Positions 54,590 to 63,994 of a DNA stretch of 64,000 nucleotides are shown one piece after another. Origin of the DNA: an uncultured Atopobium sp. (GTDB lineage Bacteria; Actinomycetota; Coriobacteriia; Coriobacteriales; Atopobiaceae); assembly GCA_946997485.1 (NCBI GenBank), contig CAMPVF010000005.1, positions 44,869-108,868 on the forward strand, given 5' to 3'. The stretch's first letter is position 1; every line of letters starts with the position of its first letter. Under the pieces are notes generated by a model. It ran no database searches. It was not told where the DNA came from and saw nothing but the letters and a program-made list of their open reading frames with translations. Made by a program: the position numbers and the translations under genes.

Positions 54590-55699
54590 ATGAAGTTTTC
54601 GGTTAGCCAAACATCGTTTAACCAAGCGCTTTCAATTGTTTGTAGGGGATTATCCTCGCAAAACACGATGGCAATCCTTGCAGGTGTGTATATTCATGCA
54701 AGTGAGGGCACCCTTACCCTGCAAACAACCGATCTTAAAGTTTCTATTAAGCATGCAATTTCTGCTGCCGTTGAAGAAGAAGGAAGTGTTGTGGTATCGG
54801 GTGCACTCCTGCTTAAAATTGTAAAAAACCTGCCCGACGCTGCAATTACGCTTACTTCAACCGATACTCAAGCACAGCTTACCTGCCAAAAAGCAAGCTT
54901 TACTCTAGCAACGCTTAACCCCGAGGATTTCCCAGAATTTCCTGTGCTTAACCCCAATCAAGTAGTTGAGCTTCCAACCAGCCTACTTACCTCAATGGTA
55001 GATAAAGTGTTCCGCGTTACAAAAGACGACATCGCAAACCCCATTTTATCAGGCATTACGCTGGTTGCACACGAAAATAAACTGTCGATGTATGCCACCG
55101 ATTCACACCGGTTGGTAATTATCGACACAAGTACCGAAACATCAAGCTTAACCGAAGAATTTAACGCAATTATTCCCGCAACTGCATTTCACGAGCTGTT
55201 GTCACTACCGTCACTTACAGACACTATTACCTTGGGATTGTGCGATAACCAAATAGTGTTTAGCTGCGAAAACACCACCTTTGTTACTCTTAAAATTGAA
55301 GGTATGTTCCCCAATTTTAAAAACCTCTTTCTAACTACCTGCGCAACAAAACTTACCTGCAATCCAACTGAGCTTTCCGCAGTTATTCGCCGCGTTGCGC
55401 TTGTTACTACCAACAGCGATTTAGGCGTGGTGTTTGATATTAATCCGCAAACACAAACACTTACCCTTAAAGCCGATTCCGTTGAGTATGGCACCTCGCA
55501 AGAGGAGTTTGCCGTGCATATTGAGGGTGCACCCGTGCAATTCTCAATGAACTACCAGTTTATTACCGAATGTACTAAATCGTGCACCAACAAAGACGAA
55601 ATTACGTTCGAAATTGTAGACAACATGCAGCCCATTGTTGTGAAATCGTTTGGCACCATTAACTACCAGTGCCTGCTCATTCCGCTGCGCACCAATTAA
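54590..55699 (+). CDS. dnaN: DNA polymerase III beta sliding clamp
   Basis: 369 residues from the ATG at 54590 (AAAGGAG 6 bases upstream; the frame upstream to 54488 is ignored). Three repeated clamp domains; N-terminal M-K-F-S-V-S-Q, central D-S-H-R-L and the C-terminal P-L-R-T-N ending consistent with the M-P-x-R-type tail. Ring dimer that tethers polymerase. Second gene after dnaA. Confidence 0.97.
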   Translation: MKFSVSQTSFNQALSIVCRGLSSQNTMAILAGVYIHASEGTLTLQTTDLKVSIKHAISAAVEEEGSVVVSGALLLKIVKNLPDAAITLTSTDTQAQLTCQKASFTLATLNPEDFPEFPVLNPNQVVELPTSLLTSMVDKVFRVTKDDIANPILSGITLVAHENKLSMYATDSHRLVIIDTSTETSSLTEEFNAIIPATAFHELLSLPSLTDTITLGLCDNQIVFSCENTTFVTLKIEGMFPNFKNLFLTTCATKLTCNPTELSAVIRRVALVTTNSDLGVVFDINPQTQTLTLKADSVEYGTSQEEFAVHIEGAPVQFSMNYQFITECTKSCTNKDEITFEIVDNMQPIVVKSFGTINYQCLLIPLRTN

Positions 55700-55727
55700 C
55701 CCGCTCCATCACTGTTTGCGCGCAATC

Positions 55728-56936
55728 ATGAGTTTGGTGTTACAACAGCTACAACTGTATAACTGGAAAAACATTGCTTCAGCAACACTTGAGTTTTCGC
55801 CAGCCGCAACCATTTTGTATGGTCCAAATGCTGCAGGCAAAACAAATATTATCGAAGCTATTCACCAGTGCACAACTGGGGTAAGTTTTAAACATACGCC
55901 CGCTGCAGCCTGCATATCACAAGGTGCATCACGTTGCAGCGCCACCGCAACGCTTATTGACGCCGCGCGTACTATTACCCTTGCGTGTAAAGTTGAAGCT
56001 CCTACACCTATAACTTCATCCGAGCATGTACCAATACCACGCGCTAAACGCACACTTTTTGCAAATGGTAAACCGGCGCGGCCATACACGCTCTCAGCAT
56101 ATGCGCCATCCATTGTGTTTACCCCCGACGACCTGCAGTGTATTAAACAATCAGCAAAAGCGCGCCGTGATGAGTTTGACATGTTTGCAAAAACAATCAC
56201 CCGCGAGTACCAACACATATACACTACCTATACACATTGTGTTGAACAAAGAAATATCCTCCTTAAGCAGCTCATATCACATGATGTACGCGCGGCATGG
56301 GATGAGTCGTTTATGCGCGGCGCTGCGGCACTTATGTATGCGCGTATGCGACTTCTGGAGCGGCTTTACACACATATAACCGATGTATATCGCACGATTG
56401 CACCCAGCGAAACACTTACCTACCAGTATGTGCCATCGTGGCTGCGCTTGCCCGCGCACGTGACTCCAACCACATCTAAACTTGCTCACACGCCCTTTTT
56501 ACCTGGGCAAACACCCACAAAAGATGAGCTGTACACCCTCTTTTCAGCACTTCAACCACAGGTGCAAAACCTAGAAGCGCAGCGACTGCAAACACTGTTA
56601 GGTCCGCAGCGCGACGACGTACAATTTTTTATTAACGGTATGGATGCCCGCACCTGTGCCTCACAAGGACAACAGCGCTCAATCATTCTTGCTATAAAAA
56701 TTGCGCAGGTGCTGCTCACCCACGAAATCCACGGCATTTACCCTATTTTGCTGCTAGATGATGTTATGAGTGAGCTTGATGAGCTGCGCCGTAACACCAT
56801 TTTTTCACTCATACATAATGGCATCCAAGCTATAATTACAACCACAAATCTTGGGTATTTTTTACCCGAAATACAAGCGCGTGCAAAGGTTGTTGATTTA
56901 TATGACGCAAACACACCCATCAAACATATATCGTGA
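55728..56936 (+). CDS. recF: DNA replication and repair protein RecF
   Basis: 402 residues from the ATG at 55728; a weak ribosome site suggests coupling with dnaN, and longer starts overlap dnaN. SMC-like ABC ATPase: Walker A G-P-N-A-A-G-K-T-N, signature S-Q-G-Q-Q-R-S, Walker B L-L-L-D-D-V-M-S-E-L-D. L-G-P-Q-R-D-D precedes the signature as in RecF. Supports RecA loading at gaps. Confidence 0.94.
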   Translation: MSLVLQQLQLYNWKNIASATLEFSPAATILYGPNAAGKTNIIEAIHQCTTGVSFKHTPAAACISQGASRCSATATLIDAARTITLACKVEAPTPITSSEHVPIPRAKRTLFANGKPARPYTLSAYAPSIVFTPDDLQCIKQSAKARRDEFDMFAKTITREYQHIYTTYTHCVEQRNILLKQLISHDVRAAWDESFMRGAAALMYARMRLLERLYTHITDVYRTIAPSETLTYQYVPSWLRLPAHVTPTTSKLAHTPFLPGQTPTKDELYTLFSALQPQVQNLEAQRLQTLLGPQRDDVQFFINGMDARTCASQGQQRSIILAIKIAQVLLTHEIHGIYPILLLDDVMSELDELRRNTIFSLIHNGIQAIITTTNLGYFLPEIQARAKVVDLYDANTPIKHIS

Positions 56937-57285
56937 GCTGGGCGCACATCAGTATAAACCGCGCCGGCCGCAAAGTCTTAAAGATATTTTGCACGACACG
57001 TTGCAAAACCCGCAGGTAAATACCAAGCTTACCGAAGCTGCCCGCGCACACCATGCACTATTTAGCGTTCTTTCGAGCGCTGAGCGCGCACACGTGTGTG
57101 GTGTGTTTGTATTTAAACATGCGCCGAATACCCCCCGTAAGCTCGGTGTTTATATCGATTCTTCACCTATGCTTGCCGATTTTACTATTAATAAAGAGCT
57201 GTACATTGAGAAGCTTGCTGCGGTTGGGTTTGTGGTGTGCGATATTGAGTTTAAGCATTCAAAATACCCGCCGCGCCCCGCATAA
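56902..57285 (+). CDS. DUF721-family protein
   Basis: 127 residues from the ATG at 56902, overlapping the recF 3' end by 35 bases. Distant DciA/DUF721-like (L-K-D-I-L near the start, A-R-A-H-H-A and a C-terminal I-D-S-S-P-M-L-A-D-F-T...). DUF721 genes stand between recF and gyrB in actinobacteria, and DciA loads replicative helicase in bacteria lacking DnaC. The sequence is divergent, so the family link rests partly on position. Confidence 0.72.
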   Translation: MTQTHPSNIYRELGAHQYKPRRPQSLKDILHDTLQNPQVNTKLTEAARAHHALFSVLSSAERAHVCGVFVFKHAPNTPRKLGVYIDSSPMLADFTINKELYIEKLAAVGFVVCDIEFKHSKYPPRPA

Positions 57286-57516
57286 AACGCGCGTCAAAGT
57301 ACCTTGCGCGTGGATAGCGTGTATATCCTCACACCCAAACGCCTGCGCCCAAACACACTAAAATTTTTGCGTTAAGCGCGATTTTATACCGCACTGCCAC
57401 TGCGATTTGTGCACAGCTCATAGTATTTTTACGCAAAACACCGCTAAAACCAAAACTGCAAAAAATCACCCGCAAAACTAGCGTAAAATACAACTATCTA
57501 TCAAAAGGAGGAATGC

Positions 57517-59463
57517 GTGACTACACCATCAAACTCATATACCGGTAACGAAATTAAAGTACTCGAAGGCCTCGACCCTGTGCGTAAGCGTCCAGGTATG
57601 TACATTGGTACTACGTCTGCTGCCGGTTTGCATCACCTTGTATGGGAGATTGTTGATAACTCGGTGGACGAAGCTATGGCAGGCTTTTGTACATCTATCG
57701 AAGTTACCGTTCATCCCGATAATTCTATTTCAGTAAAAGACAACGGTCGCGGTATCCCCGTAGAAATTCACCCGCAAAAGAAAATTCCAACGCTCGAGGT
57801 AGTACTCACTATTTTGCACGCGGGCGGCAAGTTTGACAACGCAGCCTACAAAGTATCAGGCGGTCTTCACGGCGTTGGTGTTTCGGTAGTAAACGCACTT
57901 TCAAAGCGCCTTATTGCAACGGTTGAGCGCGACGGCGGCATTTTCCAAATGGAGTTTGAGCGCGGCAAAGTAACAAAAAAAATGCAGCAAATTGGCACCT
58001 CGTCAAAAACAGGTACTACCATTACATTTTGGCCCGACGACCTTATTTTTGAAACCACGGTATACAATTTTGAAACCTTGCAAAATCGCCTGCAAGAAAC
58101 AGCATTTCTCAACAAAAACCTGCATATTCGCATAACCGATGAGCGCGAGGAAACCCCGCGCGTAGAAGAGTATTGCTACTCAGGTGGTATTGTTGACTTT
58201 GTTAAATTCTTAAACGAAGAAAAAACACCTCTACCTGGTCTTACCACACCAATTTATATTGAGGGGCAGTCGGATGAATCGGCGCCACTTACACAAAAAG
58301 GCGAGGTAGAAGTTGCAATTCAGTGGAATACCAGCTATTCAGAATATGTAATGTCGTTTGCAAACGATATTTACACCGATGAAGGCGGCATGCACCTTGA
58401 GGGGTTCCGCAGCGCGCTTACTAAAACCGTAAACGACTACGCACGTGCCCACAACCTGCTTAAAGAAAAAGATTCAAACCTTACAGGCGACGACATTCGT
58501 GAGGGGTTGTGTGCGGTTATTTCGGTAAAGCTGCCCGATCCGCAGTTTGAAGGCCAAACAAAAGCCAAGCTCGGAAGCTCCTACATGCGCTCGCTTACCA
58601 ACAAAATTGTTGCGGCTGGGCTTACTGAATATTTTGAAGAGCACCCCAACCAAGCAAAAGAAATTTTCAAAAAAGCAGCGCAGGCGGCAAAGGGTCGTTT
58701 AGCTGCGCAAAAAGCGCGTCAAGTGGCACGCCGCAAAGGTTTGCTCGAAAGCGCCTCCCTGCCCGGTAAGCTTGCCGATTGCTCGGTGCGCGATGCCGAA
58801 ATGACAGAGCTGTTTATTGTTGAGGGTGATTCCGCAGGTGGTTCCGCAAAAATGGCGCGTGACCGATCCATTCAGGCGGTGCTTCCGTTGCGTGGTAAAA
58901 TTCTTAACGTGGAGCGCGTACAGCAGGATAGAGCACTTTCGTCCGAAACTATTACCTCGCTTATCACGGCAATTGGCACGGGTGTAGGCAACGAATTTAA
59001 TATCGAAAAAGCGCGCTACCACAAAATTGTAATTATGACCGATGCTGATGTTGATGGCGCACACATTCGTATTTTGCTCCTTACCTTCTTCTATAGATAT
59101 ATGAAACCGCTGGTAGATGCTGGGTTTATTTACGTTGCGCAGCCGCCACTCTATCAAATAAAAGCAAAAGGCAAAAAGTATGGTAAGTACCTGTACACCG
59201 ATGAAGAGCTTGCAATTGAAGCGCGCGAGTACGACGACCCCAGCAAATACACGGTTCAGCGCTATAAAGGTTTAGGTGAAATGGACCCCGAGCAGTTGTG
59301 GAGCACCACGATGGAGCCAAAAAACCGCATTATGTTGCGCGTTACTATCGAGGATGCCCGCGACGCTGAGCGCGCTGTTGCCAACCTTATGGGTTCTCAG
59401 GTAGAAAAGCGTAAAGACTTTATTCAAACACACGCAAAAGACGTACGTTTCTTGGATATTTAA
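57517..59463 (+). CDS. gyrB: DNA gyrase subunit B
   Basis: 648 residues with a GTG start after AAAAGGAGG. GHKL ATPase domain (E-I-V-D-N-S-V-D-E-A, D-N-G-R-G-I-P, G-G-L-H-G-V-G-V-S-V-V-N-A-L), TOPRIM (V-E-G-D-S-A-G-G-S-A, and D-A-D-V-D-G-A-H-I-R) and C-terminal Q-R-Y-K-G-L-G-E-M. The length is normal for the actinobacterial GyrB. Directly before gyrA. Confidence 0.98.
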   Translation: MTTPSNSYTGNEIKVLEGLDPVRKRPGMYIGTTSAAGLHHLVWEIVDNSVDEAMAGFCTSIEVTVHPDNSISVKDNGRGIPVEIHPQKKIPTLEVVLTILHAGGKFDNAAYKVSGGLHGVGVSVVNALSKRLIATVERDGGIFQMEFERGKVTKKMQQIGTSSKTGTTITFWPDDLIFETTVYNFETLQNRLQETAFLNKNLHIRITDEREETPRVEEYCYSGGIVDFVKFLNEEKTPLPGLTTPIYIEGQSDESAPLTQKGEVEVAIQWNTSYSEYVMSFANDIYTDEGGMHLEGFRSALTKTVNDYARAHNLLKEKDSNLTGDDIREGLCAVISVKLPDPQFEGQTKAKLGSSYMRSLTNKIVAAGLTEYFEEHPNQAKEIFKKAAQAAKGRLAAQKARQVARRKGLLESASLPGKLADCSVRDAEMTELFIVEGDSAGGSAKMARDRSIQAVLPLRGKILNVERVQQDRALSSETITSLITAIGTGVGNEFNIEKARYHKIVIMTDADVDGAHIRILLLTFFYRYMKPLVDAGFIYVAQPPLYQIKAKGKKYGKYLYTDEELAIEAREYDDPSKYTVQRYKGLGEMDPEQLWSTTMEPKNRIMLRVTIEDARDAERAVANLMGSQVEKRKDFIQTHAKDVRFLDI

Positions 59464-59612
59464 TGGAAGGTGCGTATTACACCTGTGTTTACCAGGCATT
59501 ATGTATGTGCTGCTAAGTTTTAAACACGGGTTATACACCTTGTAATTAAGCGTTTTTTGTGAAACATGCGCTCACACCACATTGCAAGCGCAGGCAAAAG
59601 AAAGGTGCCACA

Positions 59613-62585
59613 TTGGCAAACGATACACACAACAACCCATCATCTGTCAATCACGATGATGATGTAACGGGCGGTTTTACCGGCGATAGCGCTGGTAGCA
59701 ATACCAGTGCAAACAACACTAATCCAGGCGACCAAAGCGGCCGCGCTGATAGCGACAGCCTCAACGATCTCTTACGCGACATGGATGCCAGCGACGACGC
59801 AGTAGATGACGCAGCGGATGACGCCGACGCCGCTACCAACACCGACGCAACAGACGATGACGACGTAGACGACGACACCGACACCGACGATCTCGACAAC
59901 CTCGATGCCCCCAACCAGCAAGACGAGCTTCTTAACCTTGCCGGTGCAAACCTAAGCCACACGCTTACCGATGAGGCTGGTACGCGCCTTGATTTGTCGG
60001 ACATTCACGGCGGCACGCTTAAGCCAACCGACCTTTCCGAAGAAATGAAAGCGTCGTTTTTGGAATACTCTATGTCGGTTATCGTTGCGCGCGCCCTGCC
60101 CGATGTGCGCGATGGCTTAAAGCCGGTGCACCGCCGCATTTTGTACGCCATGAACGAGGCACACATTGTGCCAAGTCGTCCTCACAAAAAGTCGGCATGG
60201 ACCGTGGGTGAAGTAATGGGTAAGTACCACCCACACGGCGACTCATCCATCTACGAAGCAATGGTGCGTATGGCGCAAGACTTTTCAATGCGTCTGCCCC
60301 TTATCGACGGCCACGGTAACTTTGGTTCTATCGACGGCGACCCTGCTGCAGCTATGCGTTACACCGAGTCGCGTCTTACACATGCCGCTATGGATATGCT
60401 CCGCGATCTCGACAAAGAAACCGTCGATTTGCAACCTAACTACGACGAATCACTGCAAGAGCCCGCTGTGCTGCCCGCGCGTTTTCCAAACCTGCTGGTA
60501 AACGGCTCAAATGGTATTGCTGTTGGTATGGCAACCAACGTACCGCCCCACAACCTGCAAGAAGTTGCGCGCGCAGTGTGCTGCATGATTGACAACCCCA
60601 ACTCCACGCTCGAGGACCTTATGGCATGTTTGCCTGGCCCCGATTTCCCAACAGGTGGCATTATCATGGGCACCGACGGCATTAAAGATGCCTATAAAAC
60701 AGGCCGCGGCACCCTTACCATTCGCTCAAAAGTGCATATCGAAAACACGGGTCGCGCAGGCAGGCAGCGTCTTGTTATTACCGAAATTCCTTATCAGGTA
60801 AACAAATCCCTGCTTCAGGAGCGCATCGCGCAGCAGGTAAACGAAAAGAAAATCGAAGGCATCTCCGACATGCGCGACGAATCAAACCGCAAGGGTATGC
60901 GCATTGTTATCGACCTTAAGCAAGGTGCTGTGCCGCAGGTGGTGCTCAACAACCTCTACAAGCGCACACAGCTCCAAACGAGCTTTAGTGTTATTGACAT
61001 TGCCCTGGTAGACGGTGTGCCACGCACGTTAAGCCTACACGACATGATTCGCTACTACATAAAGCACCAGCAAGACGTGGTTACTCGCCGCACCAAGTTC
61101 GACCTTGCCCGTGCACAAAAACGCGTGCACATTTTGGAAGGCCTACTTATTGCGGTTGATAATATCGACGAAGTGGTGCACATTATTCGCTCGTCAAAAG
61201 ACGATGCCGAGGCAAAAAGCCGCATGAGCGAGCGTTTTGGTATCGACGACATTCAGGGTGAAGCAATTTTGCAAATGCGCTTGCGCCGTCTTACCGGTCT
61301 TGCCCGCGATGAGCTTGCTGCCCAAATTGACGAGCTATACAAACAAATTGCATATCTTACCGATTTGTTGCAAAATCCTGAAAAAATGCTCGAAGTTATT
61401 AAAGAAGAGCTCATGCAAATTGCCGAGCGCTACGCGTCGCCCCGCCGCACAAAAATTTCAACCAACGAAGCGCAAATCCTCGATGTTGAAGACCTTATCA
61501 CCGAAGAGGACATGGTTATTACCGTTACGCACTCAAGTTACATTAAGCGCCTGCCGGTTGCCACCTACCGCGCGCAAAAGCGCGGCGGCAAGGGTGTGCA
61601 GGGCCTTTCGCTTAAAGACAATGACTTTGTAGAAGACTTGTTTGTGGCGTCTACCCACGATTACGTGCTGTTCTTTACCAACAAAGGTAAGGTGTACCGT
61701 CTCAAGGTACACGAGCTACCTGTTGGCTCGCGCACATCGCGCGGAAGTGCGCTGGTAAACGTGCTGCCGCTTGCCGAGGACGAGCACCCAACCGCCGTTA
61801 TCACCACCCGCGATTTCCCAGACAACCAGTATTTGGTGTTTGCTACCAAGCAGGGTATGGTAAAGAAAACAGCCATTGCCGAGTACGACAAAAGTCGTCG
61901 CGACGGGCTTATCGCCATTAACCTTAAAGACGGCGATGAGCTGGTAAACGTGCGTCGTGTGTGCGAAGGAAACCGCATTATTTTGTGCACAAGCGCAGGT
62001 AAAGCCATTATGTTTAGTGAGGAAGACGTGCGCCCCACGAGCCGTAACACAAGCGGCGTGAAGGGCATTAGCCTTAAAAACAACGCGTACATGCTTGGCA
62101 TGGAAATTTCCAACGGCAAGGGCGATTTGCTGGTAATTACCGAAAACGGCTACGGCAAACGTACGCCTATTAGCGAGTACTCGCTGCAGCACCGAGGCGG
62201 TCAAGGCGTAACTACCATTGCCATGACCAGCAAAAAAGGCGCGCTTGTTGCCTGCCGCGTGGTAGGTCCGCAGCACGAGCTTATGATTATGTCTGAAGAG
62301 GGCGTTATGATTCGCGTTAAGAGCATGGACATTTCAAGCTCTGGCCGCGCTACGCAAGGCGTAAAGATTATGAACCTCTCAAGCACCGACCACGTAAGTG
62401 CTATGGCGCGCATGGTAGCAAAAAAGAAGTCGTCGCACACGCAAGCTGCCGATAAAAACCAGCCAACGCTGCCGCTTGCCTTTGCCACAGCGCCCGCGTC
62501 TGATGCCGACCCCGCTGAAGCCGACGAGGTAAATATTGGTGGTGAAGAGGAGTTTGACGAAAATCTTATTGATGACGATGAGTAA
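59613..62585 (+). CDS. gyrA: DNA gyrase subunit A with N-terminal acidic extension
   Basis: 990 residues from TTG at 59613, 5 bases after AAAGGTG; a further ATG at 59559 lacks such a site. The first about 135 residues are Asp/Ala/Thr-rich and probably disordered; the canonical enzyme begins at L-S-E-E-M-K-A-S-F-L-E-Y-S-M. Quinolone region H-P-H-G-D-S-S-I-Y-E has Ser and Glu, the usual susceptible pair. Catalytic Tyr250 in R-Y-T-E. GyrA box Q-R-G-G-K-G-V appears as K-R-G-G-K-G-V-Q-G. The last about 60 residues are acidic (E-E-E-F-D-E, D-D-D-E). Confidence 0.96.
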   Translation: MANDTHNNPSSVNHDDDVTGGFTGDSAGSNTSANNTNPGDQSGRADSDSLNDLLRDMDASDDAVDDAADDADAATNTDATDDDDVDDDTDTDDLDNLDAPNQQDELLNLAGANLSHTLTDEAGTRLDLSDIHGGTLKPTDLSEEMKASFLEYSMSVIVARALPDVRDGLKPVHRRILYAMNEAHIVPSRPHKKSAWTVGEVMGKYHPHGDSSIYEAMVRMAQDFSMRLPLIDGHGNFGSIDGDPAAAMRYTESRLTHAAMDMLRDLDKETVDLQPNYDESLQEPAVLPARFPNLLVNGSNGIAVGMATNVPPHNLQEVARAVCCMIDNPNSTLEDLMACLPGPDFPTGGIIMGTDGIKDAYKTGRGTLTIRSKVHIENTGRAGRQRLVITEIPYQVNKSLLQERIAQQVNEKKIEGISDMRDESNRKGMRIVIDLKQGAVPQVVLNNLYKRTQLQTSFSVIDIALVDGVPRTLSLHDMIRYYIKHQQDVVTRRTKFDLARAQKRVHILEGLLIAVDNIDEVVHIIRSSKDDAEAKSRMSERFGIDDIQGEAILQMRLRRLTGLARDELAAQIDELYKQIAYLTDLLQNPEKMLEVIKEELMQIAERYASPRRTKISTNEAQILDVEDLITEEDMVITVTHSSYIKRLPVATYRAQKRGGKGVQGLSLKDNDFVEDLFVASTHDYVLFFTNKGKVYRLKVHELPVGSRTSRGSALVNVLPLAEDEHPTAVITTRDFPDNQYLVFATKQGMVKKTAIAEYDKSRRDGLIAINLKDGDELVNVRRVCEGNRIILCTSAGKAIMFSEEDVRPTSRNTSGVKGISLKNNAYMLGMEISNGKGDLLVITENGYGKRTPISEYSLQHRGGQGVTTIAMTSKKGALVACRVVGPQHELMIMSEEGVMIRVKSMDISSSGRATQGVKIMNLSSTDHVSAMARMVAKKKSSHTQAADKNQPTLPLAFATAPASDADPAEADEVNIGGEEEFDENLIDDDE

Positions 62586-62637
62586 TCGCGCGCGCTAACC
62601 GCACAGCGCACATACACTGCTTAGTACTACTTAGCAA

Positions 62638-62668
62638 AACGCCTGCGTGTGACATGCATGCAGGCGTT
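62638..62668 (+). terminator. Hairpin after gyrA
   Basis: AACGCCTGC and GCAGGCGTT pair perfectly around a 13-base loop containing an ATGCAT core, in the gap between convergent gyrA and the DUF151 gene. No T-run. Confidence 0.6.
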
Positions 62669-62734
62669 GGTGTATACGGGGTACGCGAGTATGTATAACG
62701 AGTGGTTTCTTTGCACGTGGTATTCTTGCAACTA

Positions 62735-63517
62735 CTACTCAAACTGCGGTTTTTCAATGTGTGCACGCTCAACAACCTGCGGCATTATCAAAAGCGGCCT
62801 ATTAAAATAGAGTGCCATAACAATCGCGTCGCTTGCACGCAGCTCAAGCCATTGTTCCGCGTCCGCACCAGCAGCGCCGGTAGCACCAGCAGCTGCAGCA
62901 TCACCCTTACGCGCTCGACCATCTTCAATCGCTTCTGCCGCTCGTGCCTGTGCAAACGCCGCTGCAAGACGCTCATGCATTGCGTTTGCAATCTCACTTC
63001 TACTTTGCACCTGTTCATGCTCTTTAGGCTCCGGCTCCTCGCGCACGAGGCTTGCGCCCGCAAAAAAGTGCGAACCTTCTACGTTATAAAGCAGACACTG
63101 CTTACAGGTAAGCTGCGCCATGTGTAATACCGAAAAAAGTGCGGAGTAGGGGCTTAATGCAATGTCATCAGCGTCCGATGCGTTAGCCCAGGAAAAATCA
63201 TGATCGCGCGTTGCGGCTTCTTGCGCGCCGCTGTTTTGTGCCGCAGCCTGCCGTTTTGCGAGTACTTCCAAAAAATATCCAATAGTGCGCGCTTCAAATT
63301 CACCCACGTCAATGGGTACAAACTCACCCTTATCACCGCAAGAAAGCATTACAACCGAAGGCGCTTTACCACGGCACATAACCACGCTATACACGTACGC
63401 CCGCACGGGTGTGGTGGTGTCGTGTGCATCCGCAGTGTTGCACGAGCCCTGTTTGTTGTTATCGCTGCCATTGTTGCAACTGGTGTTATATTCACTAGTG
63501 TGTGCATCGTTTTTCAT
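62735..63517 (-). CDS. Bifunctional nuclease (DUF151) family protein
   Basis: 260 residues from the ATG at 63517; starts further upstream are unsupported. DUF151 core: V-Y-S-V-V-M, P-S-V-V-M-L, F-V-P-I-D-V-G-E-F-E-A, and C-terminal L-E-L-R-A-S-D-A-I-V-M-A-L, the S-D-A-I-x-L-A motif of the family. An Asn/Ser/Asp N-terminal tail and Ala/Gly inserts (about 190-230) are extra. A homologue in plants and bacteria shows RNase/DNase activity; activity here is unproven. Confidence 0.87.
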   Translation of the reverse strand: MKNDAHTSEYNTSCNNGSDNNKQGSCNTADAHDTTTPVRAYVYSVVMCRGKAPSVVMLSCGDKGEFVPIDVGEFEARTIGYFLEVLAKRQAAAQNSGAQEAATRDHDFSWANASDADDIALSPYSALFSVLHMAQLTCKQCLLYNVEGSHFFAGASLVREEPEPKEHEQVQSRSEIANAMHERLAAAFAQARAAEAIEDGRARKGDAAAAGATGAAGADAEQWLELRASDAIVMALYFNRPLLIMPQVVERAHIEKPQFE

Positions 63518-63723
63518 AAGCATCCAATCACGAAAAGTAAGCAAAAGGTAAAGCATTGATATGCGCATTGGTATGTGTATATAGTAGCGTATCTGCCCGC
63601 TTCCGCGCGCCGTCGCATTACTACCACCCACAACACTCCCAATATGCCGCCAGCGCAAACCACTCCAAAATCATAGTGGTTTTGTGAAGACACCCGCCTT
63701 CGCACAGCCTCGCAAAAAAGTGC

Positions 63724-63752
63724 TTGACGAGTGCGCGCGCATTGCGTAATAT
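63724..63752 (+). promoter_or_regulatory. Promoter of the tRNA-Ile/tRNA-Ala unit
   Basis: TTGACG (63724-63729), 17-base spacer and TAATAT (63747-63752). The start site falls about 7 bases before tRNA-Ile, giving almost no leader. Confidence 0.85.
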
Positions 63753-63765
63753 ATTTTTTTGCCTT

Positions 63766-63842
63766 GGACTCGTAGCTCAGTTGGTCAGAGCGTCCGGCTG
63801 ATAACCGGGAGGTCACAAGTTCGAGCCTTGTCGGGTCCACCA
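63766..63842 (+). tRNA. tRNA-Ile (anticodon GAT)
   Basis: 77 bases with encoded CCA. Acceptor GGACTCG pairs with CGGGTCC (one U-G), anticodon GAT in CTGATAA, T arm ACAAG-TTCGAGC-CTTGT. In actinobacteria such as Mycobacterium this tRNA follows gyrA. Confidence 0.97.
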
Positions 63843-63856
63843 CATTTTGAGATAGT

Positions 63857-63891
63857 CACCCCAGTGGCGGTTATCAAAACTCGCTGGGGTG
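63857..63891 (+). other. Hairpin between tRNA-Ile and tRNA-Ala
   Basis: CACCCCAG (63857-63864) and CTGGGGTG (63884-63891) pair perfectly. It may be a partial terminator or an RNase processing site separating the two tRNAs. Confidence 0.6.
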
Positions 63892-63918
63892 GTTATAAAA
63901 TGTGTGAAGCACCCATTT

Positions 63919-63994
63919 GGGGACGTAGCTCAGTTGGGAGAGCGCGGGCTTTGCAAGCCTGAGGTCGTGGGTTCGACCCCCATCGTCTCCACCA
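63919..63994 (+). tRNA. tRNA-Ala (anticodon TGC)
   Basis: 76 bases with encoded CCA. Acceptor GGGGACG pairs with CGTCTCC (one G-U), anticodon stem CGGGC/GCCTG around TTTGCAA gives UGC, T arm GTGGG-TTCGACC-CCCAT. Confidence 0.97.
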
